DNA of 36,548 nucleotides, from assembly GCA_022795445.1 (NCBI GenBank), contig JAAWGR010000025.1:1-36548 (forward strand), read 5' to 3'. Position numbers and translations under genes: made by a program. Origin of the DNA: Oscillibacter sp. (GTDB lineage: Bacteria; Bacillota; Clostridia; Oscillospirales; Oscillospiraceae). Positions within the stretch are counted from its first letter, which is position 1; every line of letters starts with the position of its first letter. The notes beneath the pieces are model-generated. The model made no database searches, was not told where the DNA came from, and saw nothing but the letters and a program-made list of their open reading frames with translations. Of this stretch, positions 1 to 6,720 are shown one piece after another.

Positions 1-11
1 AATTTCTGAGC

Positions 12-99
12 TGGTGCGCGAGGCGGGACTTGAACCCGCACGTCCGTAAAGGACACTAGAACCTGAATCTAGCGAGTCTGCCAATTCCACCACTCGCGC
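12..99 (-). tRNA. tRNA-Leu (anticodon CAG), copy 1
   Basis: Read on the minus strand it folds as a class II tRNA. The 7-bp acceptor GCGCGAG/CTCGCGC is followed by A and an encoded CCA. The anticodon stem CTAGA/TCTAG carries the loop TTCAGGT, so the anticodon is CAG. There is a long variable arm and a normal T arm (GGTTCAAGTCC). It decodes CUG. It is identical over its whole length to the copy at 192-279 and is the last of three Leu tRNAs in one transcription direction. Confidence 0.97.
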
Positions 100-152
100 A
101 CATTAAGTATAAACTTGAAAAAAATTGAGGAGAACCGCACAAAACCAGAAAC

Positions 153-180
153 CAGGCCCCGCCCGTTCTGACAGGGCCTG
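153..180 (-). terminator. hairpin between the two tRNA-Leu(CAG) genes
   Basis: A 7-bp stem CAGGCCC/GGGCCTG lies in the 92-base spacer. On the minus strand it is followed by a broken T-rich stretch (GTTTCTGGTTTT). It could be a weak terminator or a processing hairpin between tRNA copies. Confidence 0.35.
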
Positions 181-191
181 CGTTTTCGGCA

Positions 192-279
192 TGGTGCGCG
201 AGGCGGGACTTGAACCCGCACGTCCGTAAAGGACACTAGAACCTGAATCTAGCGAGTCTGCCAATTCCACCACTCGCGC
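192..279 (-). tRNA. tRNA-Leu (anticodon CAG), copy 2
   Basis: Sequence and fold are identical to the copy at 12-99: acceptor GCGCGAG/CTCGCGC, anticodon loop TTCAGGT, long variable arm and encoded CCA. Two adjacent identical genes raise the dose of the tRNA that reads CUG. Confidence 0.97.
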
Positions 280-301
280 ATAGCGGGCCCTTTTCGGACC
301 C

Positions 302-388
302 TGGTGCGGCTGACGGGACTTGAACCCACACGTCGAAATCAACACCAGCACCTCAAGCTGGCCTGTCTACCAGTTCCAGCACAGCCGC
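302..388 (-). tRNA. tRNA-Leu (anticodon GAG)
   Basis: Class II tRNA on the minus strand. The acceptor is GCGGCTG/CAGCCGC with A and encoded CCA. The anticodon stem CCAGC/GCTGG carries the loop TTGAGGT, giving anticodon GAG (reads CUC/CUU). A long variable arm is present. It is the first gene after the strong promoter at 422-450. Confidence 0.96.
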
Positions 389-421
389 AAATTGCAGCGT
401 CCTCAAACACACTGCTTGATC

Positions 422-450
422 ATTATAGCCAATCTTTGCTCCGCTGTCAA
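422..450 (-). promoter_or_regulatory. consensus sigma-A promoter for the tRNA-Leu cluster
   Basis: On the minus strand: TTGACA (445-450), a 17-base spacer and TATAAT (422-427). Both hexamers match the consensus perfectly with ideal spacing. Transcription would begin near 415, about 27 bases upstream of the GAG tRNA. This fits a stable-RNA promoter. Confidence 0.88.
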
Positions 451-490
451 CCCAAAATTTCATTTTCCCCGAAATTTTTCCCACTTCCGC

Positions 491-513
491 CCGGACGGCG
501 TTTCGCCGTCCGG
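491..513 (-). terminator. perfect hairpin downstream of citrate synthase
   Basis: CCGGACGGCG and CGCCGTCCGG form a 10-bp perfect stem around TTT, 15 bases beyond the citrate synthase stop codon. No proper T-tract follows on either strand, so intrinsic termination is uncertain. It may instead stabilise the 3' end of the transcript. Confidence 0.4.
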
Positions 514-528
514 ACAGAACACGGCGGA

Positions 529-1914
529 TCAACGGTCTTCCATTGGCCGGTACGCACGGTGCGCCTCCACGCACTCATAACGGGGCCGGATCAACTTTCC
601 GCCTGCGGTCAGCTCCTCCATACGGTGAGCGCTCCAGCCTGCGATTCGCGCCACAGCGAACAGCGGCGTATACAGCTCCATTGGCAGGCCCAGCATCTCG
701 TAAACGAAGCCGCTGTAAAAATCAATGTTGGTGGAAATGGCGTCTTTATGCCGCCGCTCCATCAGCAGTTCCTTGCCGATACGTTCTACATTGACATACA
801 GGTTCAGTTCCTGTTCCAGGTGCTTTTCTTCCGCCAGGAGATGGACGTAGTGCCGGAAGACCTCGCACCGGGGGTCGGAACGGGTGTAGACCGCGTGGCC
901 CAGGCCGTAGATCAGGCCGCTGCCGTCAAAGGCCTCCTTATCCAGCAGTTTGGTAAGATAGTCCCGCACACAGTCCGCATTGTCCCAATTGCGGACGTGG
1001 CTTTTGATGTCCTCCATCATCTCCATAACCTTGCTGTTTGCGCCGCCGTGGCGGGGACCTTTCAGCGAGGCCATTGCGGCAGCGATAGCGGAATAGGTGT
1101 CTGTACCGGAGGAAGTGACGACGTGGTTGGTGAAGGTAGAGTTGTTGCCGCCGCCGTGGTCGGCGTGGAGGACCAGAGCGACGTCCAGCGTGCGGGCCTC
1201 CAGCTCGGTGTAGGCACGGTCTTCCCGGAGGAGGCGGAGGAAGTTTTCTGCGGTGGAAAGATGTGGCTGGGGGACGTGGATGAAAAGGCTCTCGCCTTGG
1301 TTGTAGCGCCACGCCTGGTAGGCATAAATTGCCAGGACGGGCATGTTGGCCGTCAGCTGCAAACACTGCCGCAGGACGTTTTCAAGGCCGGTGTCGTTCG
1401 GCTTGTCGTCGTAGCAGAACAGCGTCAGGATGCCCCGCTGCATGGTATTCATCAAATCCTTGGGAGGCGTTTTCATGATGACGTCCCGAAAGAAGTTGGT
1501 GGGCAGCGTCCGGTAGGACGACAGCTGGAGGCAGAAATCCTGCAATTGCTCATCATTGGGCAGTTCTCCGAACAAAAGCAGATACGCGGCTTCTTCGAAA
1601 GCAAAACGCTTCCGTGCCGCGGAGCCCTGAACCAGTTCCCGGCAGTCAATGCCGCGATAGTACAGGATGCCTTCGGCGGAGGTGATGTGTTCGCCGGAGG
1701 GGTCGGAGACGACGTTGTACGATTGGATTTCTGCCACACGGGTCAGGCCGGTCAGCACGCCGCGCCCATCCTCGTCGCGGAGGCCGCGTTTGACGTTGTA
1801 ATCCTTATACAGCTGTGGGTCGATAAAATTCTTTTTCTCCCACTGTTCCTTCAGCGCTAGAATGGCGGGGGTAATCTCACAATAAGCGTTCTCACGGTTC
1901 TCGTCCCAAATCAT
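529..1914 (-). CDS. gltA: citrate synthase
   Basis: Condenses oxaloacetate and acetyl-CoA to citrate in the cytoplasm; this is the entry to citrate, 2-oxoglutarate and glutamate synthesis in an anaerobe. The 461-residue protein has the citrate synthase core: LKGPRHGGANSKV, carrying the histidine that binds oxaloacetate, a GLGHAVYTRSDPR stretch with a further active-site histidine, and a C-terminal FAVARIAGWSAH arginine/histidine motif. Length suits the family's long clostridial form (about 450-460 residues). I start at 1914 because AGGAG lies 8 bases upstream. An in-frame ATG 10 codons earlier (1944) has no ribosome site. Alone in its transcript, with its own promoter at 1960-1988. A 2-methylcitrate synthase role cannot be excluded from sequence. 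Confidence 0.93.
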   Translation of the reverse strand: MIWDENRENAYCEITPAILALKEQWEKKNFIDPQLYKDYNVKRGLRDEDGRGVLTGLTRVAEIQSYNVVSDPSGEHITSAEGILYYRGIDCRELVQGSAARKRFAFEEAAYLLLFGELPNDEQLQDFCLQLSSYRTLPTNFFRDVIMKTPPKDLMNTMQRGILTLFCYDDKPNDTGLENVLRQCLQLTANMPVLAIYAYQAWRYNQGESLFIHVPQPHLSTAENFLRLLREDRAYTELEARTLDVALVLHADHGGGNNSTFTNHVVTSSGTDTYSAIAAAMASLKGPRHGGANSKVMEMMEDIKSHVRNWDNADCVRDYLTKLLDKEAFDGSGLIYGLGHAVYTRSDPRCEVFRHYVHLLAEEKHLEQELNLYVNVERIGKELLMERRHKDAISTNIDFYSGFVYEMLGLPMELYTPLFAVARIAGWSAHRMEELTAGGKLIRPRYECVEAHRAYRPMEDR

Positions 1915-1959
1915 GGCGGAAACTCCTTTCGGGTGCGTCTGCACCTGGGTGATAATGCA

Positions 1960-1988
1960 ATTTTAACATATATATCCTTCATTTTCAA
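1960..1988 (-). promoter_or_regulatory. sigma-A promoter for citrate synthase
   Basis: Minus strand TTGAAA (1983-1988), a 17-base spacer and TAAAAT (1960-1965). Each hexamer differs from consensus at one position. It lies about 45 bases upstream of the start codon. A small hairpin (GGTGC AGAC GCACC, about 1932-1945) sits in the leader just before the Shine-Dalgarno. Confidence 0.65.
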
Positions 1989-2065
1989 CGTTAAAATGCC
2001 AGAAAAATAAAGTCGGAAACAAGAATTTTGCATAAATCTAACATTGGCTTGCAATTTCGCCCGTA

Positions 2066-2102
2066 AAAGCGCCGTTGTCCCAGAATCGGACAACGGCGCT
2101 TT
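2066..2102 (-). terminator. intrinsic terminator of the sirtuin gene
   Basis: A 15-bp perfect stem (AAAGCGCCGTTGTCC with its complement) around the loop CAGAATC, about 20 bases after the sirtuin stop. The T-run lies at the 3' foot on the minus strand. The stem ends in A/T on both sides, so it could act in both directions. Confidence 0.75.
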
Positions 2103-2122
2103 ATCCGAACTTTTTAAGGCCT

Positions 2123-2839
2123 TTACAACTGCCCCAATACTTCCCCAATGGGGTCTGTGATCACCAGGTCAGCCCCCAGATTCTTTGAGACGCTGGATTT
2201 GTTGATCAACACCAGCTGATTCCCCTGGTAATAGTTAATCAGCCCAGCGGCAGGGTAGACGTTCAGCGACGTGCCGCCGATGATCAGAACGTCTGCCTTA
2301 GAGATTGCATGGATTGCAGAGCCTAGGGTCTCCTGATCCAAGCCTTCCTCATAAAGTACGACATCCGGCTTGATAATCCCGCCGCAGCCGCAGCGGGGCA
2401 CGCCGGTGCTGTTGAGGATGGCATCCAAGCCATGGAACTTGCCGCAACGCTCACAGTAGTTCCGGTGGACGCTGCCGTGCAGCTCGTATACGCGGCGGCT
2501 CCCGGCAGCTTGGTGCAGCCCGTCGATGTTCTGCGTAACTACCGCCCGTACCTTCCCGGTATTCTCCCATTCTGCCAGCTTCAAATGCGCGGCATTAGGC
2601 TTGGCCTCTGGGGCAAGCATCTTGGCACGGTAGAAACGAAAAAATTCTTCAGGGTTGCTTTTGTAGAAAGTATGGCTTAAAATCACTTCAGGCGGATAAG
2701 CCCATTCCTGGTGGTACAATCCCCCAGTGCTCCGAAAGTCGGGAATGCCGGATTCGGTACTCACCCCCGCGCCTCCAAAAAATACGATGTTGTCTGTGGC
2801 GTCGGTCATGGCTTTCAGCCGTCGGATGGCATCGGTCAT
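2123..2839 (-). CDS. NAD-dependent protein deacylase (sirtuin, Sir2 family)
   Basis: Removes acyl groups from protein lysines while consuming NAD, giving nicotinamide and O-acyl-ADP-ribose. The 238-residue protein shows the NAD-binding GAGVSTESGIPDFRS (residues 23-37), TQNIDGLH (102-109), catalytic His121 in ELHGS, and a structural zinc site Cys129-x2-Cys132 with Cys150-x-Cys152. A late GGTSLNVYPA motif is also present. Size is normal for a bacterial sirtuin. The start at 2839 is preceded by GGGAGG 7 bases away; a much longer in-frame opening upstream is antisense to the neighbouring plus-strand gene and is not credible. It is divergent from the Spx/ArsC-like gene with only about 50 bases between them. 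Confidence 0.93.
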   Translation of the reverse strand: MTDAIRRLKAMTDATDNIVFFGGAGVSTESGIPDFRSTGGLYHQEWAYPPEVILSHTFYKSNPEEFFRFYRAKMLAPEAKPNAAHLKLAEWENTGKVRAVVTQNIDGLHQAAGSRRVYELHGSVHRNYCERCGKFHGLDAILNSTGVPRCGCGGIIKPDVVLYEEGLDQETLGSAIHAISKADVLIIGGTSLNVYPAAGLINYYQGNQLVLINKSSVSKNLGADLVITDPIGEVLGQL

Positions 2840-2890
2840 AAAAACACCTCCCATAAAATATGAAACCGATGAAAAAGGAGATACTATATC

Positions 2891-3226
2891 ATGAATATCC
2901 AGATTTTTGGTTCCTCCAAGTGCTTTGACACGAAAAAGGCGCAGCGTTGGTTCAAAGAGCGCCGCATCAAATTCCAATACGTCGATCTCCCTGCCAAGGG
3001 CCTCTCGCCCAGGGAGTACCAAGCGGTCAAGCAGAAGGTGGGCTTTGAGGCGCTGGTGAACGAAAAAAGCCGTGCCTATGAAAACCTGTACATGGCTTAT
3101 ATCACCCCCCAGGCCCGGGAGGAAAAACTCTTGGAGCATCCTGAACTCTTCCGGACACCCATCGTCCGGAACGGAAAAGACGCCACCGTCGGGTTCTGTC
3201 CGGAAATCTGGGAAAAATGGGAGTAA
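2891..3226 (+). CDS. ArsC/Spx-like thioredoxin-fold protein
   Basis: A 111-residue member of the ArsC/Spx/YfgD family. The N-terminal beta-strand MNIQIFGSSKCFDTKKA carries the single active-site cysteine (Cys11). A conserved RTPIVRNGK region follows near residues 94-102, containing the cis-proline position of thioredoxin folds. Spx itself usually has a CxxC pair; here the motif is C-F-D-T, so a one-cysteine reductase (arsenate-reductase-like or glutathione-type chemistry) or a non-redox role is more likely. AAGGAG lies 10 bases before the ATG. It is followed by the YihY-type gene, probably cotranscribed (50-base gap). Confidence 0.8.
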   Translation: MNIQIFGSSKCFDTKKAQRWFKERRIKFQYVDLPAKGLSPREYQAVKQKVGFEALVNEKSRAYENLYMAYITPQAREEKLLEHPELFRTPIVRNGKDATVGFCPEIWEKWE

Positions 3227-3276
3227 GTCCTGCTGGCAGCACATAGGCTGGTATCAAACGGAAAGGAGCTGGGTCC

Positions 3277-4089
3277 ATGCATCGGGTTCCCTATTTACTG
3301 TTTCAGCGGTATCTGCGCCACAATGTTGGGATACAGAGCGCAGCGCTGGCGTTTTACCTGCTGTTCTCCCTCTTTCCATTCCTGATCTTCATCAGCGCCC
3401 TGCTGGGCCTGCTGAATCTCAACGTTACCGCTATCCTGCTGTCCCTGGGTGAACTGTTGCCGCGGGAGATCGTCGACATTGTACGGACATACCTGATCCA
3501 CGTCAGCACGAATCCCAGTATGCGCCTGATGCTCTTCGGACTTTTTTTCTCCATCTGGTTTCCCATGCGGGCAACAAATGCGCTGATGGTCTCTGTGCGG
3601 ACGGCATACCATCTCGGTCCGCCCCGGCGGGCACTGGCGCACCGGTTCAAGACGTTGCTGTATACGGTCCTGCTGACGTTAACGATTGCACTGACGCTGG
3701 CATTTATGACTGTCGGTGAGCGGCTGCTTTCTTACGCTGTGGGCAATTTCCGTCTGCCCCGGTTTGCGGCGGAGCTATGGGTACGGATGCGTTTTCCAGC
3801 GGCGGCAGTGGTTGGATATTTTGCGCTGTTCTTCCTCTACGCCCTTGCCCAAGACGGCTTTGCCGCCTGGAAAAGCGTCTGGCCAGGAACGCTGGCGGCC
3901 TTGGCGGCATGGATGGCGCTGAGCTGGCTGTACTCGTTTTATGTTAACAATTTTGCACACTACTCGCTGTTGTATGGTTCCATCGGCACGGTGGTTGTGC
4001 TGATGATCTGGCTGTATATGACAGCAAATGTGCTGATCCTGGGCGCAGAACTGAATGGGGTGCTTCTCTCTGTCCAAAAGGAAGGATAG
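3277..4089 (+). CDS. YihY/BrkB-family integral membrane protein
   Basis: A 270-residue membrane protein with about six hydrophobic segments. The first follows an N-terminal QSAALAFYLLFSLFPFLI motif and the last is VVVLMIWLYMTANVLILGAELNG; both are characteristic of the YihY/BrkB family (older name: ribonuclease BN homologues). The family's molecular function is not settled; transport or envelope roles are suggested in the literature. AAAGGAG lies 8 bases upstream. It ends 168 bases before a strong terminator and follows the Spx/ArsC-like gene. Confidence 0.88.
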   Translation: MHRVPYLLFQRYLRHNVGIQSAALAFYLLFSLFPFLIFISALLGLLNLNVTAILLSLGELLPREIVDIVRTYLIHVSTNPSMRLMLFGLFFSIWFPMRATNALMVSVRTAYHLGPPRRALAHRFKTLLYTVLLTLTIALTLAFMTVGERLLSYAVGNFRLPRFAAELWVRMRFPAAAVVGYFALFFLYALAQDGFAAWKSVWPGTLAALAAWMALSWLYSFYVNNFAHYSLLYGSIGTVVVLMIWLYMTANVLILGAELNGVLLSVQKEG

Positions 4090-4257
4090 ACTCATTATAA
4101 TTCTTTTTTCTGTTTTCGGCAAGAGGCAGTGTTCCAGCGCTCCGCGGAAGATTTAAGACTTTTGTAACAATTGATGCTGGTTTGCTTAATAATTTTCCGG
4201 TATCTTAATACTTGCAAGAGACAAAACTTCTTTTCATCCAATCTTCCTAAACCATAG

Positions 4258-4291
4258 AAAAACGGGTTCGCCTTTGGGTGGACCCGTTTTT
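4258..4291 (+). terminator. intrinsic terminator after the YihY-type gene
   Basis: A 12-bp stem (AAAAACGGGTTC with GGACCCGTTTTT) around a 10-base loop, ending in a run of T and then CTT. Being A-rich on one side and T-rich on the other it is bidirectional in form. The 307-base gap 4090-4396 holds this terminator and the promoter at 4331-4358; I see no gene in it. Confidence 0.85.
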
Positions 4292-4330
4292 CTTGCCTCG
4301 GCAGGAATCTCAAAAATTTTTCTGGCGCTC

Positions 4331-4358
4331 TATATTTTTTCAGCAAATGTGCCGATAT
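4331..4358 (+). promoter_or_regulatory. candidate sigma-D (FliA/sigma-28 type) promoter
   Basis: GCCGATAT at 4351-4358 equals the Bacillus sigma-D -10 consensus base for base. Sixteen bases upstream TATA (4331-4334) matches three of four bases of the TAAA -35. The start site would fall near 4365, leaving a leader of about 32 bases with GGGAGG before the ATG at 4397. No good sigma-A promoter is seen in the same stretch. The -35 is imperfect, so this remains a candidate. Confidence 0.5.
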
Positions 4359-4396
4359 ATTAGATACTAGGATTCTCATGATCTGGGAGGTGTACG

Positions 4397-5110
4397 ATGG
4401 AAATTACAAGCGTATCGGCTGCGGCCCAACAAAGCCAGGTCCAAGCTGCCGCGGCGGCAAGGGAAAAAGCTGCCGCGGCGTCTGACAGCGCTGACAGCAG
4501 CGAAAAGACGCTCTATGAAATGATGAAGGATGCGCAGGAAAAAATTGACGCCCATAAGGACAGCCTCAAAACAATGAAACCTCGCGTCCAATACAGTGAC
4601 GCGCCCATCATGGCCTACTCCCGGCTCTCCCGGGCGAAGACCCACGCCCAGGTGAATGCGGCAGCGGGCTATGCCCGCCAACAGATCGCCCGGCTCAGGG
4701 CGGCGAAGTACACGGACAGCGACAATGCCAAGCAGATTCAAGCGGCAATTAACCAACTGCAAAAGGCAGTCAGCCGTGCCGGAAAGAAAAACAAAGATAT
4801 TGACCGTGAAAAGCTCTCGGAAACCCGCCAGAAAAAGATGATACAGCAGAAGCGCACCCGTGCCGCCCAGCGGGAGCGGCAGGAGCTGCGCCGGAAGAAA
4901 GCGGCTCGGATGATCCGGGAATCCGGCTACATTCGGGAAGCGGAAATTGATAAGCGGATGCAGTCCTACATGTCGGCAACACAAGCGGAGCTGCGCAATC
5001 AGGCGCAAGCGCTTTCTGCGGCCATCCAGCCTTCGGCGGACGCGGTTGCGCAAGAGTATGCCGCCGCCAGTGCGGAAATTCCTGCCGCTGCGTTAGATGT
5101 TCAAGCATGA
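4397..5110 (+). CDS. unrecognised charged, alpha-helical protein (237 aa)
   Basis: I do not recognise a family. The protein has no cysteine, tryptophan or phenylalanine that I can find. It is rich in Ala, Gln, Lys, Arg and Glu. It begins with a Ser/Ala/Gln-rich low-complexity stretch (residues 1-33). The middle is heptad-like and probably coiled coil (about 38-60 and 85-165), with a very basic segment around 118-165 (KKNKDIDREK, QKKMIQQKRTR, RRKKAAR). It ends in an Ala-rich tail. There is no signal peptide or membrane segment. The ribosome site GGGAGG is 6 bases before ATG. The gene is monocistronic, between its own candidate sigma-D promoter and a strong terminator. Absence of Cys and few aromatics would suit a protein exported by, or attached to, the flagellar machine, but that is inference from promoter and composition. 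Confidence 0.75.
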   Translation: MEITSVSAAAQQSQVQAAAAAREKAAAASDSADSSEKTLYEMMKDAQEKIDAHKDSLKTMKPRVQYSDAPIMAYSRLSRAKTHAQVNAAAGYARQQIARLRAAKYTDSDNAKQIQAAINQLQKAVSRAGKKNKDIDREKLSETRQKKMIQQKRTRAAQRERQELRRKKAARMIRESGYIREAEIDKRMQSYMSATQAELRNQAQALSAAIQPSADAVAQEYAAASAEIPAAALDVQA

Positions 5111-5122
5111 GAAGAATTTTCC

Positions 5123-5159
5123 CCCCCTTGGAACCAACGGTTTCAAGGGGGAATTTTTT
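5123..5159 (+). terminator. intrinsic terminator after the charged helical protein
   Basis: A 13-bp stem (5123-5135 with 5139-5151, one G-T pair) around AAC, followed by AA and six T residues. It starts 13 bases after the stop codon. Confidence 0.9.
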
Positions 5160-5411
5160 GAGCGGTCTGCATAGGTTTGTTACGTTTATTTGCAAATATT
5201 TTAGCTGGCGTTATTTTTGGAAGATTACTATGTGAACATTTTATGTGATCTTATAGCGAAGTTTTGTTACAGTTATATGCCACATTATTTGATGGAAAAA
5301 TTTTCCTGGCTGAAGATGCTTTGCCTATATTTGTGCTCCATCCTCTATGGACGGATGAAAAAATCCGTCCGTTTTGATGGCTAAAGCATTGGCGATTTCA
5401 CGAAGCGCCGA
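5160..5411. other. AT-rich gene-free stretch upstream of the cat pseudogene
   Basis: No convincing gene on either strand. It is visibly more AT-rich than the flanking genes and marks the left side of the acquired islet. It contains one hairpin (5349-5370). A 35-codon minus-strand opening (from 5432) lacks a ribosome site and is not called. Confidence 0.6.
5349..5370 (+). terminator. hairpin upstream of the cat promoter
   Basis: GGACGGAT and ATCCGTCC form an 8-bp perfect stem around GAAAAA, followed by GTTTTG. It resembles a short terminator. It lies upstream of the cat -35 box, so it cannot be a translational attenuator of that transcript. Confidence 0.45.
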
Positions 5412-5440
5412 TTGAAACCGAAAACGAATCATGATATGAT
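5412..5440 (+). promoter_or_regulatory. sigma-A promoter for the cat pseudogene
   Basis: TTGAAA (5412-5417), exactly 17 bases, then TATGAT (5435-5440); each hexamer is near consensus. The start site would be near 5447, about 27 bases before the ATG at 5474, which has AGAGGGG 7 bases ahead of it. The promoter is intact although the gene is broken. Confidence 0.8.
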
Positions 5441-5473
5441 TAAGAAGAATAAATCGGAAAGAGGGGAATCTGT

Positions 5474-6091
5474 ATGGCTTTTAACCGGATTGACGTAGAA
5501 ACACGGAAACGCAGGGAGTTTTATGAGCATTTTGTCAAGGAGGTCAGATGCTCCTATTCAACAACCGTCCATTTGGATAGAACAAACCTGAAGGGATACC
5601 GCCTCTATCCTGCAATGATTTGGCTGTTGACATAAACGGTAAATGAGATGCCGGAATTTCGGACTGCTCTTACCGATGAGGGCCTTGGCATTTATGACCA
5701 AATGCACCCTGCCTACACGATTTTTCATCAAGAGAGTGAAACTTTCTCCGGGATATGGACAGAGGCGAATTCGGATTACAGTGAATTTTTGAAAACTTAT
5801 GAAGCAGATATTGCGATATTCTCTTCTTCCATGGAATTTGCGCCAAAGCCGAACAGGCCCCCTAACACATTTGATATTTCAATGGTGCCTTGGTTTACCT
5901 TTACGGCCTTCGATATAAATGTTTTTGGCGAGGGGAAACATTTTCTTCCCATATTCATGATGGGAAACTTTTTCGATATGGGCGAGAAAAGAAACCTGCC
6001 TCTTGCAATCCAAGTACATCATGCCGTTTGTGACGGATATCACGTTGGAAGATTTATTGAGAGGCTGCAAGAAAAAATTGCATTGTTTTGA
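5474..6091 (+). pseudogene. chloramphenicol O-acetyltransferase (type A), interrupted by one nonsense codon
   Basis: Type A CAT acetylates chloramphenicol with acetyl-CoA. Translation from 5474 begins MAFNRIDVETRKRREFYEHF, the usual CAT start, and runs 53 codons to TAA at 5633-5635. The same frame then continues without shift through TVNEMPEFRTALTDEG, YTIFHQESETFSGIW and VPWFTFTAF to QVHHAVCDGYHVGRF, which holds the catalytic histidine (about codon 183), and stops at 6091. Total length would be 205 codons, close to the family norm. The stop falls where relatives usually have a Lys or Arg after LLT, so a single AAA to TAA change would explain it. Promoter and ribosome site look functional. The product is inactive unless the stop is read through or is a sequencing error. 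AT-rich composition suggests acquisition. Confidence 0.88.
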
Positions 6092-6191
6092 GGAAGATAA
6101 AAGTTCCGATTTGCAGCAAAATAAAAAGTCCCAATTCGGCGTTGTATTCCTGAGCGAAACAGTTTGGATATGGCTCTTGGAGGGTTGGAAA

Positions 6192-6650
6192 ATGGCGAAT
6201 ATCCTTTCAAAAATTGATGAATTGATTGAGAAGCCTTGCTATTTGATTGATATTTTTCCGTGTACGGTGCCAGAAACAGCGGATAGACGATATTTTTTGG
6301 TGGAAGAATACTTTCAAAAAAACAGAGAGGAATGGAATGAAAAATTTTGCAAGTTGTTACTCAAATTATATTGTTATTATGACTTTTGGTGTTCATTTAG
6401 AGAAGAATTGGCGGAAAATCCAGAGCCGGATGTACTTGCTGAATGGATTCGCCATTGTTTTGAGGGAGATTGGAAGAAACGGGATTATATCAATATCATC
6501 CTGCCCGCTTGCAATGCAATGGTAATCCTGAATGGTGATGATTTGTACATAAGCGTCTATAACCCGGACAGGCGGCTTATGGATCTCATATCGCAGTTGG
6601 CCAACGCAGAAGGATTCTTTTTTTATAAAGCGCCAGGAACACAAAAGTGA
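6192..6650 (+). CDS. unrecognised 152-residue protein downstream of cat
   Basis: Begins MANILSKIDELIEKPCYLID and is acidic and rich in aromatics (a KLLLKLYCYYDFWCSF stretch near residues 55-72, a WKKRDYINIILP stretch near 95, and FFFYKAPGTQK at the end). No signal peptide or membrane span; probably a soluble cytoplasmic protein. I do not recognise a named domain. GGAGGG lies 7 bases before the ATG; a longer opening upstream overlaps the cat tail and has no ribosome site. It shares the AT-rich composition of the cat pseudogene and ends at a terminator, so the pair may have arrived together. Confidence 0.7.
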   Translation: MANILSKIDELIEKPCYLIDIFPCTVPETADRRYFLVEEYFQKNREEWNEKFCKLLLKLYCYYDFWCSFREELAENPEPDVLAEWIRHCFEGDWKKRDYINIILPACNAMVILNGDDLYISVYNPDRRLMDLISQLANAEGFFFYKAPGTQK

Positions 6651-6669
6651 ATTGGGATAATAAAAATGG

Positions 6670-6712
6670 AAAAGCTGACGCGCCGCAATGGAAGCGGTCT
6701 GCGTCAGCTTTT
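6670..6712. terminator. bidirectional terminator between convergent genes
   Basis: A 12-bp perfect stem (AAAAGCTGACGC with GCGTCAGCTTTT) enclosing a second 5-bp stem GCCGC/GCGGT. It has A on one side and T on the other. It lies between the convergent unknown gene (ends 6650) and the serine hydrolase (ends 6721) and can serve both. Confidence 0.88.
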
Positions 6713-6720
6713 GTATCATT

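Noticed and set aside
304..1860. 518-codon plus-strand open frame opposite citrate synthase
   Set aside because: It is fully antisense to a gene with clear citrate synthase motifs and crosses tRNA-Leu(GAG). No ribosome site, no recognisable domain.
2859..2874. CcpA cre-like sequence (TGAAACCGATGAAA) between sirtuin and the Spx-like gene
   Set aside because: It misses the conserved terminal CA and there is no supporting context.
4095..4379. 94-codon minus-strand frame in the gap before the charged helical protein
   Set aside because: It runs through a strong terminator, has no ribosome site and its composition is not protein-like.
5349..5370. Translational attenuator of the cat gene
   Set aside because: The hairpin is upstream of the promoter boxes and so not in the cat mRNA.
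5330..5432. 35-codon minus-strand frame overlapping the cat promoter
   Set aside because: No Shine-Dalgarno, no recognisable homology, and it covers a well-formed promoter and hairpin.
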